Shown here: one piece after another, positions 7,435 through 16,015 of the stretch
How the letters are laid out: every line of letters begins with the position of its first letter
Position numbering within the stretch: position 1 is the first letter of the stretch
NCBI GenBank assembly: GCA_041648155.1
Contig: JBAZPL010000001.1
Coordinates: 1 to 53,332, forward strand
Direction of reading: 5' to 3'
DNA from: SSS58A sp041648155
GTDB taxonomy: Bacteria; Krumholzibacteriota; Krumholzibacteriia; Krumholzibacteriales; Krumholzibacteriaceae
DNA: 53,332 nt
Notes under the pieces: model-generated
What the model saw: the letters and a program-made list of their open reading frames with translations, nothing else
The model's database searches: none
Told to the model about the DNA's origin: nothing
Position numbers and translations under genes: made by a program

Positions 7435-9198
7435 ATGAAGAACAGGGAAATCGCCGACCTCTTCAACGAAATCGCCGACATTCTTGAGCTTCGCGCCGAG
7501 AATGTTTTCCGCGTGAACGCCTACCGGCGCGCCGCGCAGAATATCGACGGGCTCTCGCGCCCGATCGAGGACCTCGCCGGGGATGGAGCGCTCCTTGAGC
7601 TTCCCGGCATCGGCAAGGATCTCGCGGCGAGGATCGCCGAGTACCTCGAGAGCGGCGAGATCGACTATCTGAACGAGCTCCGCAAGGAAACGCCCCAGGT
7701 CCTCCTCGACATGCTCCGCATCCCCGGCATCGGGCCGAAGACCGCCGTGCGCCTGCAGGCCGAGCTCGGGATCAACTCGCTCGAAGAGCTGAAACACGCC
7801 GCGCTCGAGCATCGAATTCAAGAGCTCCCCAAGATGAAGGCCAAGACAGAAGAGAATATTCTCAAAGGGCTCGAGTTCCTGAGCCGCGCCAGCGCGCGCA
7901 CGCCGATCGGCATCGCCCTTCCTCTCGCGCAGCGGATCGTCGCCGCTCTCGAAGAGCTTCCCGAGGTGCGGAAGATTTCCGTCGCCGGGAGCCTTCGCCG
8001 CTTTCGCGAGACGGTGGGCGATATCGACATCCTCGTGACGTCGCGCTCCCCCGAAAGGGTCATCGCGCATTTCACGCATCTCGACGAGGCCGCACGGATT
8101 CTCGCGGAAGGCTCCACGAAGGGCAGCATCGTCACGAAGGACAAGATCCAGGCCGACCTCCGCGTCGTCGAAGAGGCTTCATACGGCTCGGCGCTCAATT
8201 ATTTCACCGGCTCCAAGGAACACAACATCAGGCTCCGCGAGATCGCCATTCAAAAGGGAATGAAGCTGAGCGAGTACGGCGTCTTCAAGACGGCCGGCAG
8301 CGCGAAGAGAAGGCGAAAGGCCGGAGAAGACATGCCGAAAGAGATCCGCGTCGCGGGGAAGACAGAGGAGGGCGTGTATCGGGCGCTCGGCCTCCCCTAT
8401 ATTCCGCCGGAGATCCGCGAGGACTCCGGAGAGATCGAGGCCGCCCGGGCGGGAGCTCTCCCGGCGCTCGTCGAGCTCGAAGACATCAGAGGCGATCTCC
8501 ATTGCCATTCGAACTACAGCGACGGCGTCGCCACACTCCAGGAGGTTGCCGCCGCAGGAAGAAAGAAAGGCTACGCCTACATCCTCGTCACCGATCATTC
8601 GCAAAGTCTCCATATCGCAAACGGGCTTTCGCCGGAGCACCTTCGCAAGCAGCTCGCCGAGATCGATGCGATCAACGCGAGACTTAAGGGCTTCAAGCTT
8701 CTCAAGGGGAGCGAGGTCGATATACTCCCCGACGGCTCGCTCGATATGGACGAGGCTCTGCTCGCGCGCCTCGACGTCGTCTATGTCGCGATTCATTCGA
8801 AATTCAAAATGAGCCGCGACGCCATGACGAAGCGCGTCATCCGCGCGCTGGAGAATCCATACGCAAACGTCCTCGCGCATCCGACGGGGCGCCTCATCGG
8901 CATACGCGACGCATTCGAGATCGACATGCACGAGGTCATCGGCGCCGCCGCGCGAACGGGCACGGCGATAGAGATCAACGCCCATCCCGCGCGCCTCGAT
9001 CTCGATGCGGCGAATTGCCGTGCGGCGGCTGCCGCGGGCGTCATGATCAGCATCGGAACGGATACTCACGTTCTCTCCGAGCTCGACTACATGCTCTACG
9101 GCATCGGCACCGCCCGCCGCGGATGGCTCACAAAGACGAACATCCTCAATACGAGGTCCGCCCGAGAGCTCCTTTCGCTGCTGCGGAAAAAACGCTGA
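7435..9198 (+). CDS. polX: DNA polymerase/3'-5' exonuclease PolX
   Basis: Family X DNA polymerase fused to a PHP domain, 587 residues, the normal size. It acts in gap filling in base-excision-type repair. The N-terminal 8-kDa-like region carries helix-hairpin-helix motifs (LPGIGKDLAARI and IPGIGPKTAVRL, about residues 55-105). The nucleotidyltransferase core has GSLRRFRETVGDIDILV near residue 184, with the GS and the metal-binding DxD. The PHP phosphoesterase starts near residue 350 (GDLHCHSNYSDG) and continues through the expected His/Asp ligands (TDHSQSL, NAHPARLDL, GTDTH). A modest site (GAAGG) precedes the ATG. It stands alone, divergent from the exporter operon. Confidence 0.95.
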   Translation: MKNREIADLFNEIADILELRAENVFRVNAYRRAAQNIDGLSRPIEDLAGDGALLELPGIGKDLAARIAEYLESGEIDYLNELRKETPQVLLDMLRIPGIGPKTAVRLQAELGINSLEELKHAALEHRIQELPKMKAKTEENILKGLEFLSRASARTPIGIALPLAQRIVAALEELPEVRKISVAGSLRRFRETVGDIDILVTSRSPERVIAHFTHLDEAARILAEGSTKGSIVTKDKIQADLRVVEEASYGSALNYFTGSKEHNIRLREIAIQKGMKLSEYGVFKTAGSAKRRRKAGEDMPKEIRVAGKTEEGVYRALGLPYIPPEIREDSGEIEAARAGALPALVELEDIRGDLHCHSNYSDGVATLQEVAAAGRKKGYAYILVTDHSQSLHIANGLSPEHLRKQLAEIDAINARLKGFKLLKGSEVDILPDGSLDMDEALLARLDVVYVAIHSKFKMSRDAMTKRVIRALENPYANVLAHPTGRLIGIRDAFEIDMHEVIGAAARTGTAIEINAHPARLDLDAANCRAAAAAGVMISIGTDTHVLSELDYMLYGIGTARRGWLTKTNILNTRSARELLSLLRKKR

Positions 9199-9431
9199 GG
9201 AGCGCCAGCACCCCGTCGCTCACCAAGAGTGCCCCGTCATCGCCCCCCAACCCAGCTGTCATTTCGCCATATATTTTCAGCCAATTCTTGACTGCCATTA
9301 TGACATATGTTACGCCCAATTTTCTCACTGGTGGCGCATTCTGTCAGAGCTTGTGCCCCTTCATCTCGCTCATATTTTCCGTATGCTTTATAACGCATTA
9401 TATAACTGCCGGTTAAGCGCGCGGCTTGTTT

Positions 9432-9446
9432 TGGCATGCGTCCTGC
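9432..9446 (+). promoter_or_regulatory. Sigma-54-like promoter candidate upstream of hsp20
   Basis: TGGCATGCGTCCTGC matches the -24/-12 consensus TGGCACGN4TTGC with two mismatches and keeps the GG and GC elements exactly ten bases apart. It would start transcription about 60 bases before the Hsp20 ATG. Within 9199-9516 (318 bases without a gene) there is also a TTGACT at 9288-9293 without a good -10 partner, and an AT-rich stretch around 9380-9405. Confidence 0.35.
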
Positions 9447-9516
9447 GATATCCCCTTCACAAAAGCCGAGCTGTTCAATAAGGATCGTGAAACAGTCAAA
9501 GCAGGAGGTGTCCGAG

Positions 9517-9963
9517 ATGGCTATCGTAAGATGGAATCCGGTAAGGGGCATGCTGGGACTTCAGGACGAGATGAACATGCTCCTGGGCGATTTCTTCGGC
9601 GTGGACAAGCGCGGAGAGGAAACCGAGTTCATCCGCTGGGCCCCGCGCGTCGACATCCTCGAGCAGGACGGCGGCTACGAGCTCGTCGCGGATCTACCGG
9701 GCCTCAAAAAGGAAGACATCAAGATCGAGATTCAGGACAACGTGCTCACCCTGCGGGGCGAGAAGAAGCTCGAAGAGGAAAAGAAGGACAAGAACTACCG
9801 GCTCTGCGAGCGGTACTACGGCGAGTTCGTCCGGACCTTCGCGCTGCCCGAGAACGTCAACCGGGACGGCATCGTCGCCGAGTTCAAGGACGGGGTGCTC
9901 AAGCTCGAGATCCCGAAGACGGAGAGGACGAAGCCGAAACAGATCGAAGTGACGGTGAAGTAG
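9517..9963 (+). CDS. Hsp20/alpha-crystallin small heat shock protein
   Basis: ATP-independent chaperone of 148 residues that holds unfolding proteins. The alpha-crystallin domain runs from WAPRVDILEQDGGYELVADL (about residue 45) to the C-terminal LKLEIPK, with the conserved A-x-x-x-n-G-v-L signature seen as FKDGVLKLEIPK. The short C-terminal tail lacks a clear I-x-I/V motif beyond IEVTVK. The start at 9517 is fixed by AGGAGGTG at 9503-9510; an earlier in-frame ATG has no such site. The gene converges with the TldE-like gene at a shared hairpin terminator. Confidence 0.95.
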   Translation: MAIVRWNPVRGMLGLQDEMNMLLGDFFGVDKRGEETEFIRWAPRVDILEQDGGYELVADLPGLKKEDIKIEIQDNVLTLRGEKKLEEEKKDKNYRLCERYYGEFVRTFALPENVNRDGIVAEFKDGVLKLEIPKTERTKPKQIEVTVK

Positions 9964-10019
9964 ATCTCTGGCCTGCCTCCAGAGTGCCCGGCCGCGCGCA
10001 ACTCGCGGCCAAAACGAAA

Positions 10020-10039
10020 GGCGCCCGCGATCGGGCGCC
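10020..10039. terminator. Bidirectional hairpin terminator
   Basis: Perfect 8-bp stem GGCGCCCG / CGGGCGCC with loop CGAT between two convergent genes. On the plus strand it is followed by TTCTTC; on the minus strand by TTTCGTTTT, the stronger tail. The same hairpin with the same flank recurs at 13770-13789. Confidence 0.75.
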
Positions 10040-10090
10040 TTCTTCATTACCGCTCTCTGTCATCCATGCTGCCGCGCACTCCCATCCGAG

Positions 10091-11878
10091 CTACCGAGCG
10101 AAGTATGGATGCTGCGCGATGGGCGGCTTCGGCACGTCGCCGCCCGGCTTCTTGAGCGTGATCTCCTCGAAGAGCAGATCCGGCGTCACCACGGTTATAA
10201 GGGGAGGCCCGGCGCTCGCCGCGCCGAATATCGCCGCGAGTCTCTCGGCCATGGCGGACATCCCCCCTCGCGTATAGGGAAAGGTGACCGCCGCCGGCGC
10301 GTCAGAGGCGGCTACAACATCCTTGAAGGATGAAACGCCGACCTCATCGAAGGCGACGTTCCGCACGACTTCCTCCCGGCCATCCGGGTAGATCTTGTAT
10401 GCGGCCAGTGCCCCCTCGATACCCTCGCCCTGTCCGCCCCCTCCCATGATCCGCATCGCGGATGCCATGAGGTCGCCGGACGCGGGGATCAGGTAGGGAT
10501 TCCCCATGCGGCGCACAATGACGCCGTATTCGAGCCCGCGCTCCTTGACGAGGGAGAGGAGCTTTTCGCGGAGCTTCTTCTCCTTCAAACCACCCTGCGC
10601 GGTCAGAATGACGTTCGTCGGCGACGCCCCTTCGCCCCGCCGGTTCCCCGTGCTCTTCAGAGCGCCGCGCGCGGGGTTGCGGGTGCCGAGAAGGGCCTTC
10701 AGGATTCCCCCTTCTACAAGAACCGTTTTGCCGGCCGGCACGCCGTCATCATCGATGGAGTATCCCCCAAGGAGCCGCTCTGACCCGAAACGATCGAGCG
10801 CCGGGCTGTCTTCGAGCTTCATGGAAACGGGAAGAACCCGCGCGCCGATCTTATCGGCGAGACTGCCCCCCTGGCTCCGGAGGAACATTTCCATCTGAGC
10901 ATTATCCGTAACCATCTGCCGGGACGCGACGAGGCGGGGCAGAAAGACCTGGGCGAGGATCTCGGCCGCCGCTCCGTCCTCGAAGAGAACGGGGCCGTTG
11001 TACGTCTCGAGGATCTGCCCGGCGCTCATCTCGTTTATGCGTACGCCGATCGCCCGAATTTCCCCGGCGAGCTTTTCCTTTGGGGGAAGATCTCCCATAG
11101 TGCGGCCGAAAAAGGCGGCGAACTCCCGAAGCGGGAGTCCGTCCGGAGCGTATCCTTCGGCGCGCGCGACGAGGCTCACCTCGGGGCTGCTCCGCTGGAA
11201 CTTCGTCCCCTCGCTATTGACGTAGCGCGTGATCACGGTCGTGCCGCTGATGCTCACATTCGAGGAGGAGACCTGCGGCATCTCCCGGAAGAGAAGCGAT
11301 AGTTCCTTCGCGAGAGCGCTCGCCCGCGCGAGATCCGGCGGCGGACCGGCGTCTGGATCAATGACGGTGGCGGGCTCCGCCGCGGCGAAATCGTTCAGCT
11401 CCTCGCTGCGGGTCTTGTTCTCCAGGGCGGCTCTCTTCTTTGAGAGCTTCTCGAGGGCCTGCTTGTATGCCTCGTCCGTGGCCAACCAGAGTTTGCGCCT
11501 GATCTCCTGGTAGCTGTCGTCGAGGGGAATGCTGTTCGATTCTCCCACGCCGAACAGCGTGCCCTGATCAAATTGGAGAGAGAAGTAATTGGTGTTGTCC
11601 AGCGACGCATCCCCGATCCGCACCTCGACCTTGAGATCGCGCTTTGTGGTCTCGCTGCTCGTGACCAAGCTGCCGAAGGTGGCCTCCGCCCGGATCGCGG
11701 CCGTTTCATCGATGCGGAATGCCATGAAGTACGGCCTCTCGAGATTTTCCACGCGCAGGCTCTGCATCGATCGAGCCATCTCATCTTCCATGGCCTGCAT
11801 GATCATGTCCGGAGCGGCGCCATGCCCGGGGCCCGCGAGGAAGAGCAAGACGAGAAGAATAGTATGAATGCGGAACAT
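10091..11878 (-). CDS. Exported TldE/PmbA-like protein of peptidase family U62
   Basis: 595 residues with an N-terminal signal peptide (MFRIHTILLVLLFLAGPGHGAAP), so it is probably periplasmic. It is distantly related to the TldD/PmbA family: the C-terminal half has GPVLFEDGAAAEILAQVFLP, SFxxD-like YSIDDDGVPAGKT and NPARGALKSTGNRRGE, which align with family blocks. The HExxxH zinc motif is absent at the expected site, so it should be the non-catalytic TldE-type partner of the next-door TldD-like protein. It follows that gene by 11 bases and has a strong AGGAGG site. TldD/TldE normally act in the cytosol on peptides and unfolded chains, so an exported pair implies a periplasmic substrate. Confidence 0.8.
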   Translation of the reverse strand: MFRIHTILLVLLFLAGPGHGAAPDMIMQAMEDEMARSMQSLRVENLERPYFMAFRIDETAAIRAEATFGSLVTSSETTKRDLKVEVRIGDASLDNTNYFSLQFDQGTLFGVGESNSIPLDDSYQEIRRKLWLATDEAYKQALEKLSKKRAALENKTRSEELNDFAAAEPATVIDPDAGPPPDLARASALAKELSLLFREMPQVSSSNVSISGTTVITRYVNSEGTKFQRSSPEVSLVARAEGYAPDGLPLREFAAFFGRTMGDLPPKEKLAGEIRAIGVRINEMSAGQILETYNGPVLFEDGAAAEILAQVFLPRLVASRQMVTDNAQMEMFLRSQGGSLADKIGARVLPVSMKLEDSPALDRFGSERLLGGYSIDDDGVPAGKTVLVEGGILKALLGTRNPARGALKSTGNRRGEGASPTNVILTAQGGLKEKKLREKLLSLVKERGLEYGVIVRRMGNPYLIPASGDLMASAMRIMGGGGQGEGIEGALAAYKIYPDGREEVVRNVAFDEVGVSSFKDVVAASDAPAAVTFPYTRGGMSAMAERLAAIFGAASAGPPLITVVTPDLLFEEITLKKPGGDVPKPPIAQHPYFAR

Positions 11879-11889
11879 ATTCGATCCTC

Positions 11890-13614
11890 CTATCGACCCG
11901 GTGTACCGCGCTCGGGCGCGGGAAGAAGCGGCAGTCTCTCCTGCGATTTCTCTTTCTTCTGCACCTCTATTTGATCTACAAGGATCGCGGGGGAAATGCA
12001 GGAGGTCGGCACCCCGCCCGACTCAGCGCCGCAGGTGCCGTTGAAAACCGCGATCTCGTCGTCGCCCGCCGCAATACGGCTGAACGCGGTAAGCGGCGTG
12101 CCTATGAGATCGACGCCGCGCACGAGCTCCTCGCGGCCATCGGGGAAGATGCGATAAACCAGCGTCGGGACGACGTTGAAGGCGTTCGGTATCGTTCGGC
12201 CGGTCATGGTGAATCCGCCCACGATATCGTCAAAGAAGAGACCGTAAGCCTTGCTGTCCCTTTTTATCCTTTCGATGAGCATTTTCTTGAGCGCGGCATT
12301 CGTCACCGGGCGGTCAACCTGTACGATCAGGTTCGACTGCCGCGAGACAGGAACGAGCCCGGCCTGACAGCGCCCGTGCCCATTGGAGACGGGGAATCCC
12401 TCAATCGGTTTTCTCGACATGAGGAAATTGCGCAGGATCCCCTTCTCGACGACCGTCACGGGGCGGGAGCGCACCCCCTCGTCATCAAAGCGGTAGCTCC
12501 CGGCGAGGTCGGTGCCGGCGAGGCGCGTAATCGTGGGATCGAAGATGACGGAAAAACTCACGGGGAGCACCTCTTTCCCCACCATTTTGCGGAATGTCTG
12601 GCCTTCATCCTCGCTCCGCTGTCGGTGTCCCTCCACGCGGTGACCGAATATCTCGTGGAAGAAAACGGAGCTCGCGCGCCCGGAGAGAATAGCGGGGCCC
12701 GTATATGGATCGACGACCGGCGCGGTGCGCAGGGCAAGGAGATTCCGGATCATCTCGTCAACGCGCGCGAGTACGGTGGCATCGTCGGGCATCCCTTCCG
12801 CGGTGAAGGAAAAGAAGCTCTCGATGAGCGGGAGCTCCATGCCGTCTTCGGCCTTCGTTGCAGCGGATATCGCGAGCTTGCAGGAGATATGCGCCGTCTG
12901 GATCCTCGCGCCCTCGCTGCTCGCGAACCACCTTACCTCTCGCACTGCGGTAAGATTCGCTTCGGCCCGGTAGATCTCGCCGTATTTCGTGAAGGGCTCC
13001 GTGTAGCGGCGCAGCTTCGCCGCCCAAGCGGCGCGGTCGATCGCGAATGAAGGGATCTCCTCCACCGAGGATACCGCTTCGTCACGGGAAAAATCGGGAG
13101 ATCGGTCCTCCTCGGCCACCTTCACCTGCACCTGGGTCTTCACGGTGGCGAGCTTCTGCAGCGCACGTTTGTACGCTCGATCGGATTGAAACCAGAGAAC
13201 TCCGCGCATAGCGTCGGCATCGTCCTCGAGCGGCATTTTCACGTAGCTGAACCGGTCCAACATTCCCGACATGGCATCGCCGCGGATCTCGTGAGAATTA
13301 TCGAGAGCGTAATCTCCCACGCGAAGATCGACCCGGAGCAGACGATCGCGATCGCTCTCGTTCTTCGTCAGGGCTCCGAACTCGGCGGTCACATCGGTCT
13401 TGTCGATTTCGGTGATCATGTAGCTCAGGAAGTAGGGCGGCTGCGGCTGAGCGTTCAGCACCGTCATGGTCCGGTTGAGCTCCGCCTCCATAGCGGTCAG
13501 AACCGCCGACGCGGTCGTGGCGCAACGTGCCGGGGATGTCGCGGCGAGCATCCAGATGCCGACGACAAGGCACCATAGAGCCGGCGCGGCCGCGCGCCAA
13601 GATTTCCGTTTCAT
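11890..13614 (-). CDS. Exported TldD-like metallopeptidase
   Basis: 574 residues from the ATG at 13614 (MKRKSWRAAAP), with a signal peptide ending near ATSPARCATT. The zinc-binding HEIFGH (HExxxH, near residue 320) lies in SSVFFHEIFGHRVEGHR, and the third-ligand block NGTCGAESGGVP is present near residue 526, so the active site looks complete. Further family blocks are GSYRFDDEGV and GHGRCQAGLVP. It is the first gene of a two-gene operon with the TldE-like protein. The start avoids an upstream in-frame extension that would run through the preceding terminator; AGGGGGA sits about ten bases before the ATG. A possible extended -10 lies at 13665-13673. Confidence 0.88.
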   Translation of the reverse strand: MKRKSWRAAAPALWCLVVGIWMLAATSPARCATTASAVLTAMEAELNRTMTVLNAQPQPPYFLSYMITEIDKTDVTAEFGALTKNESDRDRLLRVDLRVGDYALDNSHEIRGDAMSGMLDRFSYVKMPLEDDADAMRGVLWFQSDRAYKRALQKLATVKTQVQVKVAEEDRSPDFSRDEAVSSVEEIPSFAIDRAAWAAKLRRYTEPFTKYGEIYRAEANLTAVREVRWFASSEGARIQTAHISCKLAISAATKAEDGMELPLIESFFSFTAEGMPDDATVLARVDEMIRNLLALRTAPVVDPYTGPAILSGRASSVFFHEIFGHRVEGHRQRSEDEGQTFRKMVGKEVLPVSFSVIFDPTITRLAGTDLAGSYRFDDEGVRSRPVTVVEKGILRNFLMSRKPIEGFPVSNGHGRCQAGLVPVSRQSNLIVQVDRPVTNAALKKMLIERIKRDSKAYGLFFDDIVGGFTMTGRTIPNAFNVVPTLVYRIFPDGREELVRGVDLIGTPLTAFSRIAAGDDEIAVFNGTCGAESGGVPTSCISPAILVDQIEVQKKEKSQERLPLLPAPERGTPGR

Positions 13615-13664
13615 ATGCACGTGTTCCCCCTTTCGATTCGGTATGATTACCCCTAGGACGCTGC

Positions 13665-13673
13665 AGTGTAACA
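13665..13673 (-). promoter_or_regulatory. Candidate extended -10 for the tldD-like operon
   Basis: On the minus strand TGTTACACT fits the TGnTATAAT extended -10 pattern, with no good -35 seventeen bases upstream. It would give a leader of about 45 bases before the ATG at 13614. Confidence 0.3.
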
Positions 13674-13769
13674 CATGTCGGGAAGAAATAAAACGGCGCT
13701 TTCGGGCGCGCCCGGACGCGCGCTCCGGCGCGCAGGCTCCCGATGAGCGCCGGAAAGTTCTCAACGAAA

Positions 13770-13789
13770 GGCGCCCGCGATCGGGCGCC
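13770..13789 (-). terminator. Hairpin terminator after the bactofilin gene
   Basis: Same 8-bp stem and CGAT loop as at 10020-10039, with minus-strand tail TTTCGTT. It lies about 80 bases beyond the bactofilin stop and before the tldD-like promoter, so it separates the parAB-M23-bactofilin unit from the next operon. Confidence 0.7.
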
Positions 13790-13869
13790 TTTTCTTTGTC
13801 GCACGCCGGTCCGCCGACCGGACGCGCCATTTCTTAACTATCTAATTCGCTATTGCCGACCGTCGATCG

Positions 13870-14310
13870 TCACCGCGCTCCGACCGGCATCTCGGGCTTC
13901 TTCGCCTGCTGATACTGCGGATTCTGTGCCGGCGACTTCTGCTCGCTTCTTCCGTCGGGGCTCATCTTGCAGTTGCCCTCGAAGAAGACTCCCTCGTCGA
14001 TGACGAGACGGGTCGTCTTGATGTCCCCCTCGACGCGCGACCCGGCCTGGAGCTCGACCTTTTCCTTCGCATCGATGTTGCCGACGATCGTGCCGCCGAC
14101 GACGGCGCTCTTCACCTTAATTTCGGCCTTCACGCGGCCGTCCTTGCCGATGACGAGCGTGTCCGGGACCTGGATCGTTCCCTCGAACTCGCCGTCGATG
14201 CGGAGCGTTCCCTCGCTGACGAGGATCGTTCCGGTGATCTTACAGCCCTTGCCGATGATCGAATTCATCTTGCCCTCCCCTGGGAGCTGTTCGCCCTCTT
14301 TCCCGAACAT
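13870..14310 (-). CDS. Bactofilin family cytoskeletal protein
   Basis: 146 residues. Bactofilins polymerise without nucleotide into membrane-associated beta-helical filaments that position envelope enzymes. The central region (about residues 13-115) is the repeating beta-helix: SIIGKGCKITGTILVSEGTLRIDGEFEGTI, followed by VIGKDGRV, AVVGGTIVGNI, VELQAGSRVEGDI and LVIDEGVFFEGNC. The Pro/Gln-rich tail is disordered. The start at 14310 (MFGKEGE) has AGGAGG five bases upstream. Another in-frame ATG at 14349 has its site too close. It directly follows the M23 peptidase gene, a partnership known from other bacteria where bactofilin localises M23 enzymes. Confidence 0.92.
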   Translation of the reverse strand: MFGKEGEQLPGEGKMNSIIGKGCKITGTILVSEGTLRIDGEFEGTIQVPDTLVIGKDGRVKAEIKVKSAVVGGTIVGNIDAKEKVELQAGSRVEGDIKTTRLVIDEGVFFEGNCKMSPDGRSEQKSPAQNPQYQQAKKPEMPVGAR

Positions 14311-14356
14311 GACGTCCTCCTTCCTGCCCTCTTTCTTTCCTCCTATCATATCCCTC

Positions 14357-15136
14357 CTATTGCAGCAGATATTTCAACGGGTCCACGGGGAAGTTGTTCT
14401 GCGTTACCTGGAAATGCAGATGGGGCGCCGTACTTCTCCCCGTATTTCCCGAATACGCTATCGTCTGCCCCTGCGCCACGCGCTCTCCCTTGGAGACTAC
14501 CAGCATATCGGCGTGCGCGTAAAGCGTTTTTATTCCGTAGCCATGATCTATCTGTACGTAATATCCGTACGAGTCGTTCCACCCCGCCTCGCTCGCGTAG
14601 CCCGATGCAGCCGCGCGCACCGGCGTGCCCCGGTCGACCGCGATGTCTATGCCGCCGTGAAAAATCGTATCTTTCTCCCCTTCCGCCTGGCTGAACCTCT
14701 TCGTGATGAATCCGCGCACGGGCCAGAAGGTCGGAATGGCGCGAAGCATGGTTGCCTGCTCGCTCCGGAGCCCCTCCGGCATGGCCGATTTCCCTCGTTC
14801 GGCCTGAGTAATCGCGACGCTGTCCCCGGGCGTAACGACGAGCCCGAGCATCCGGCGCACCTGAAGGTTCATCGATCGGAGCTCCGCGACGTTTCTCCTG
14901 AGCTCCACGATCTGCTCCTGACGCCTGCCGAGCTCCTCAAGCTGCCGCTTGTACATGCGCCCCTCCTGCACCTTGAGAAGAAGCGCTCCGTAGGTCGCGA
15001 CGAATACGATCATGACCACCACCCCTGCGGCGAGGATCCCGACGATCGCGTAGAAGAGCGTGTACGGTATACGCAGCGTGCGCGTCTTCTTGAGATCGTG
15101 CGGAACGATGATTATCGAGAATTTTCCTTTATCCAT
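14357..15136 (-). CDS. M23 family metallopeptidase, membrane-anchored
   Basis: 259 residues. After a short cytoplasmic segment there is one membrane helix (about 27-49), a coiled coil (about 50-90, LEELGRRQEQIVELRRNVAEL) and a C-terminal LytM/M23 domain. The zinc ligands are present: FHGGIDIAVD (HxxxD), YAHADM and HLHF (HxH). This predicts an active peptidoglycan endopeptidase in the periplasm. The gene lies 21 bases after parB and just before bactofilin, which suggests coordinated control of cell shape with chromosome segregation genes. Confidence 0.92.
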   Translation of the reverse strand: MDKGKFSIIIVPHDLKKTRTLRIPYTLFYAIVGILAAGVVVMIVFVATYGALLLKVQEGRMYKRQLEELGRRQEQIVELRRNVAELRSMNLQVRRMLGLVVTPGDSVAITQAERGKSAMPEGLRSEQATMLRAIPTFWPVRGFITKRFSQAEGEKDTIFHGGIDIAVDRGTPVRAAASGYASEAGWNDSYGYYVQIDHGYGIKTLYAHADMLVVSKGERVAQGQTIAYSGNTGRSTAPHLHFQVTQNNFPVDPLKYLLQ

Positions 15137-15157
15137 GCGTGCGATCGCCGCCGGGCT

Positions 15158-16015
15158 CTAACGCGGAAGTTTGATTCCCATTTTCTCGAGAACGCTCTCG
15201 AGCTCCTCGTCCGAGTAATATTCGATCCAGAGGATTCCGCCCTTGCTTCGCGGCGTGATCTTCGCGCGCGTGCCGAGGTGCGTCTCGATCGCTTCTTCGA
15301 TCGCCTGGATCTGGGGGGATATCTTTCGCAGGCCCCGGCGTTTCCTCGTGCGGGCCTTGCCCGGAGCGGTGCGTTCGATTTCCCGCACGGTGAGGCTCTC
15401 GCTCACGATTTTTCTCGCCCATTCAATCTGCGCCGCTTCCCCTTCGATCGAGAGCAGCGCGCGCGCATGGCCTGCCGTGAGCTTGCCCTCGACGATGAGC
15501 GTCTTCACGATTTCGGGAAGATTGAGGAGCCTCAAACTGTTCGCGACGGTGCTTCTGTTCTTGCCGATCATCGCGGCGATATCGCCGACCGCGAGTCCGA
15601 AACTGTCCTTGAGCGCCTGATACCCGCGCGCTTCTTCCATCGGGTTGAGATCCTCGCGCTGGAGGTTCTCCATGAGGGCATGCCTGAGCGAATCCGCGTC
15701 ATCCACGTTCCGGACGATCGCCGGGATCGTCGCCCTTCCCGCGAGCTTCGCCGCGCGGAGCCTCCGCTCCCCGAGGATGAGCTCGTAGCGGTTCTCGACG
15801 CGCCTGACCACGATCGGCTGAAGAACGCCGTTCTGCCTGATGGATTCGGCGAGCTCCTTAAGGTGCTCACCGTCGAAATGCTCTCTCGGCTGATGGGGAT
15901 TCGGATCGATGCGCTCAATATCGAGATCCTTGACGCGCTCCGTCTCCGAAACGCTTTCCCTGAGATCCTGCGATATCAAAGCCTCGATCCCGCGCCCCAG
16001 CACATTCTTCGTCAT
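15158..16015 (-). CDS. parB: Chromosome partitioning protein ParB
   Basis: 285 residues. This CTP-dependent clamp loads at parS and slides on DNA. The N-terminal ParB/Srx domain carries GERRLRAAK (82-90) and the ENLQREDLNP motif (117-126). The HTH that recognises parS lies at about 143-165 (LAVGDIAAMIGKNRSTVANSLRLL), and the C-terminal dimerisation domain follows a basic linker. The start at 16015 (MTKNVLGRG) overlaps the parA stop as ATGA; a GTG at 16027 is a less likely alternative. Cognate parS sites are found 2-3 kb upstream at 18220-18704. Confidence 0.95.
   Translation of the reverse strand: MTKNVLGRGIEALISQDLRESVSETERVKDLDIERIDPNPHQPREHFDGEHLKELAESIRQNGVLQPIVVRRVENRYELILGERRLRAAKLAGRATIPAIVRNVDDADSLRHALMENLQREDLNPMEEARGYQALKDSFGLAVGDIAAMIGKNRSTVANSLRLLNLPEIVKTLIVEGKLTAGHARALLSIEGEAAQIEWARKIVSESLTVREIERTAPGKARTRKRRGLRKISPQIQAIEEAIETHLGTRAKITPRSKGGILWIEYYSDEELESVLEKMGIKLPR

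Noticed and set aside
9199..9516. Small gene upstream of hsp20
   Set aside because: Short frames here have no family features and no convincing ribosome binding site except the one for hsp20.
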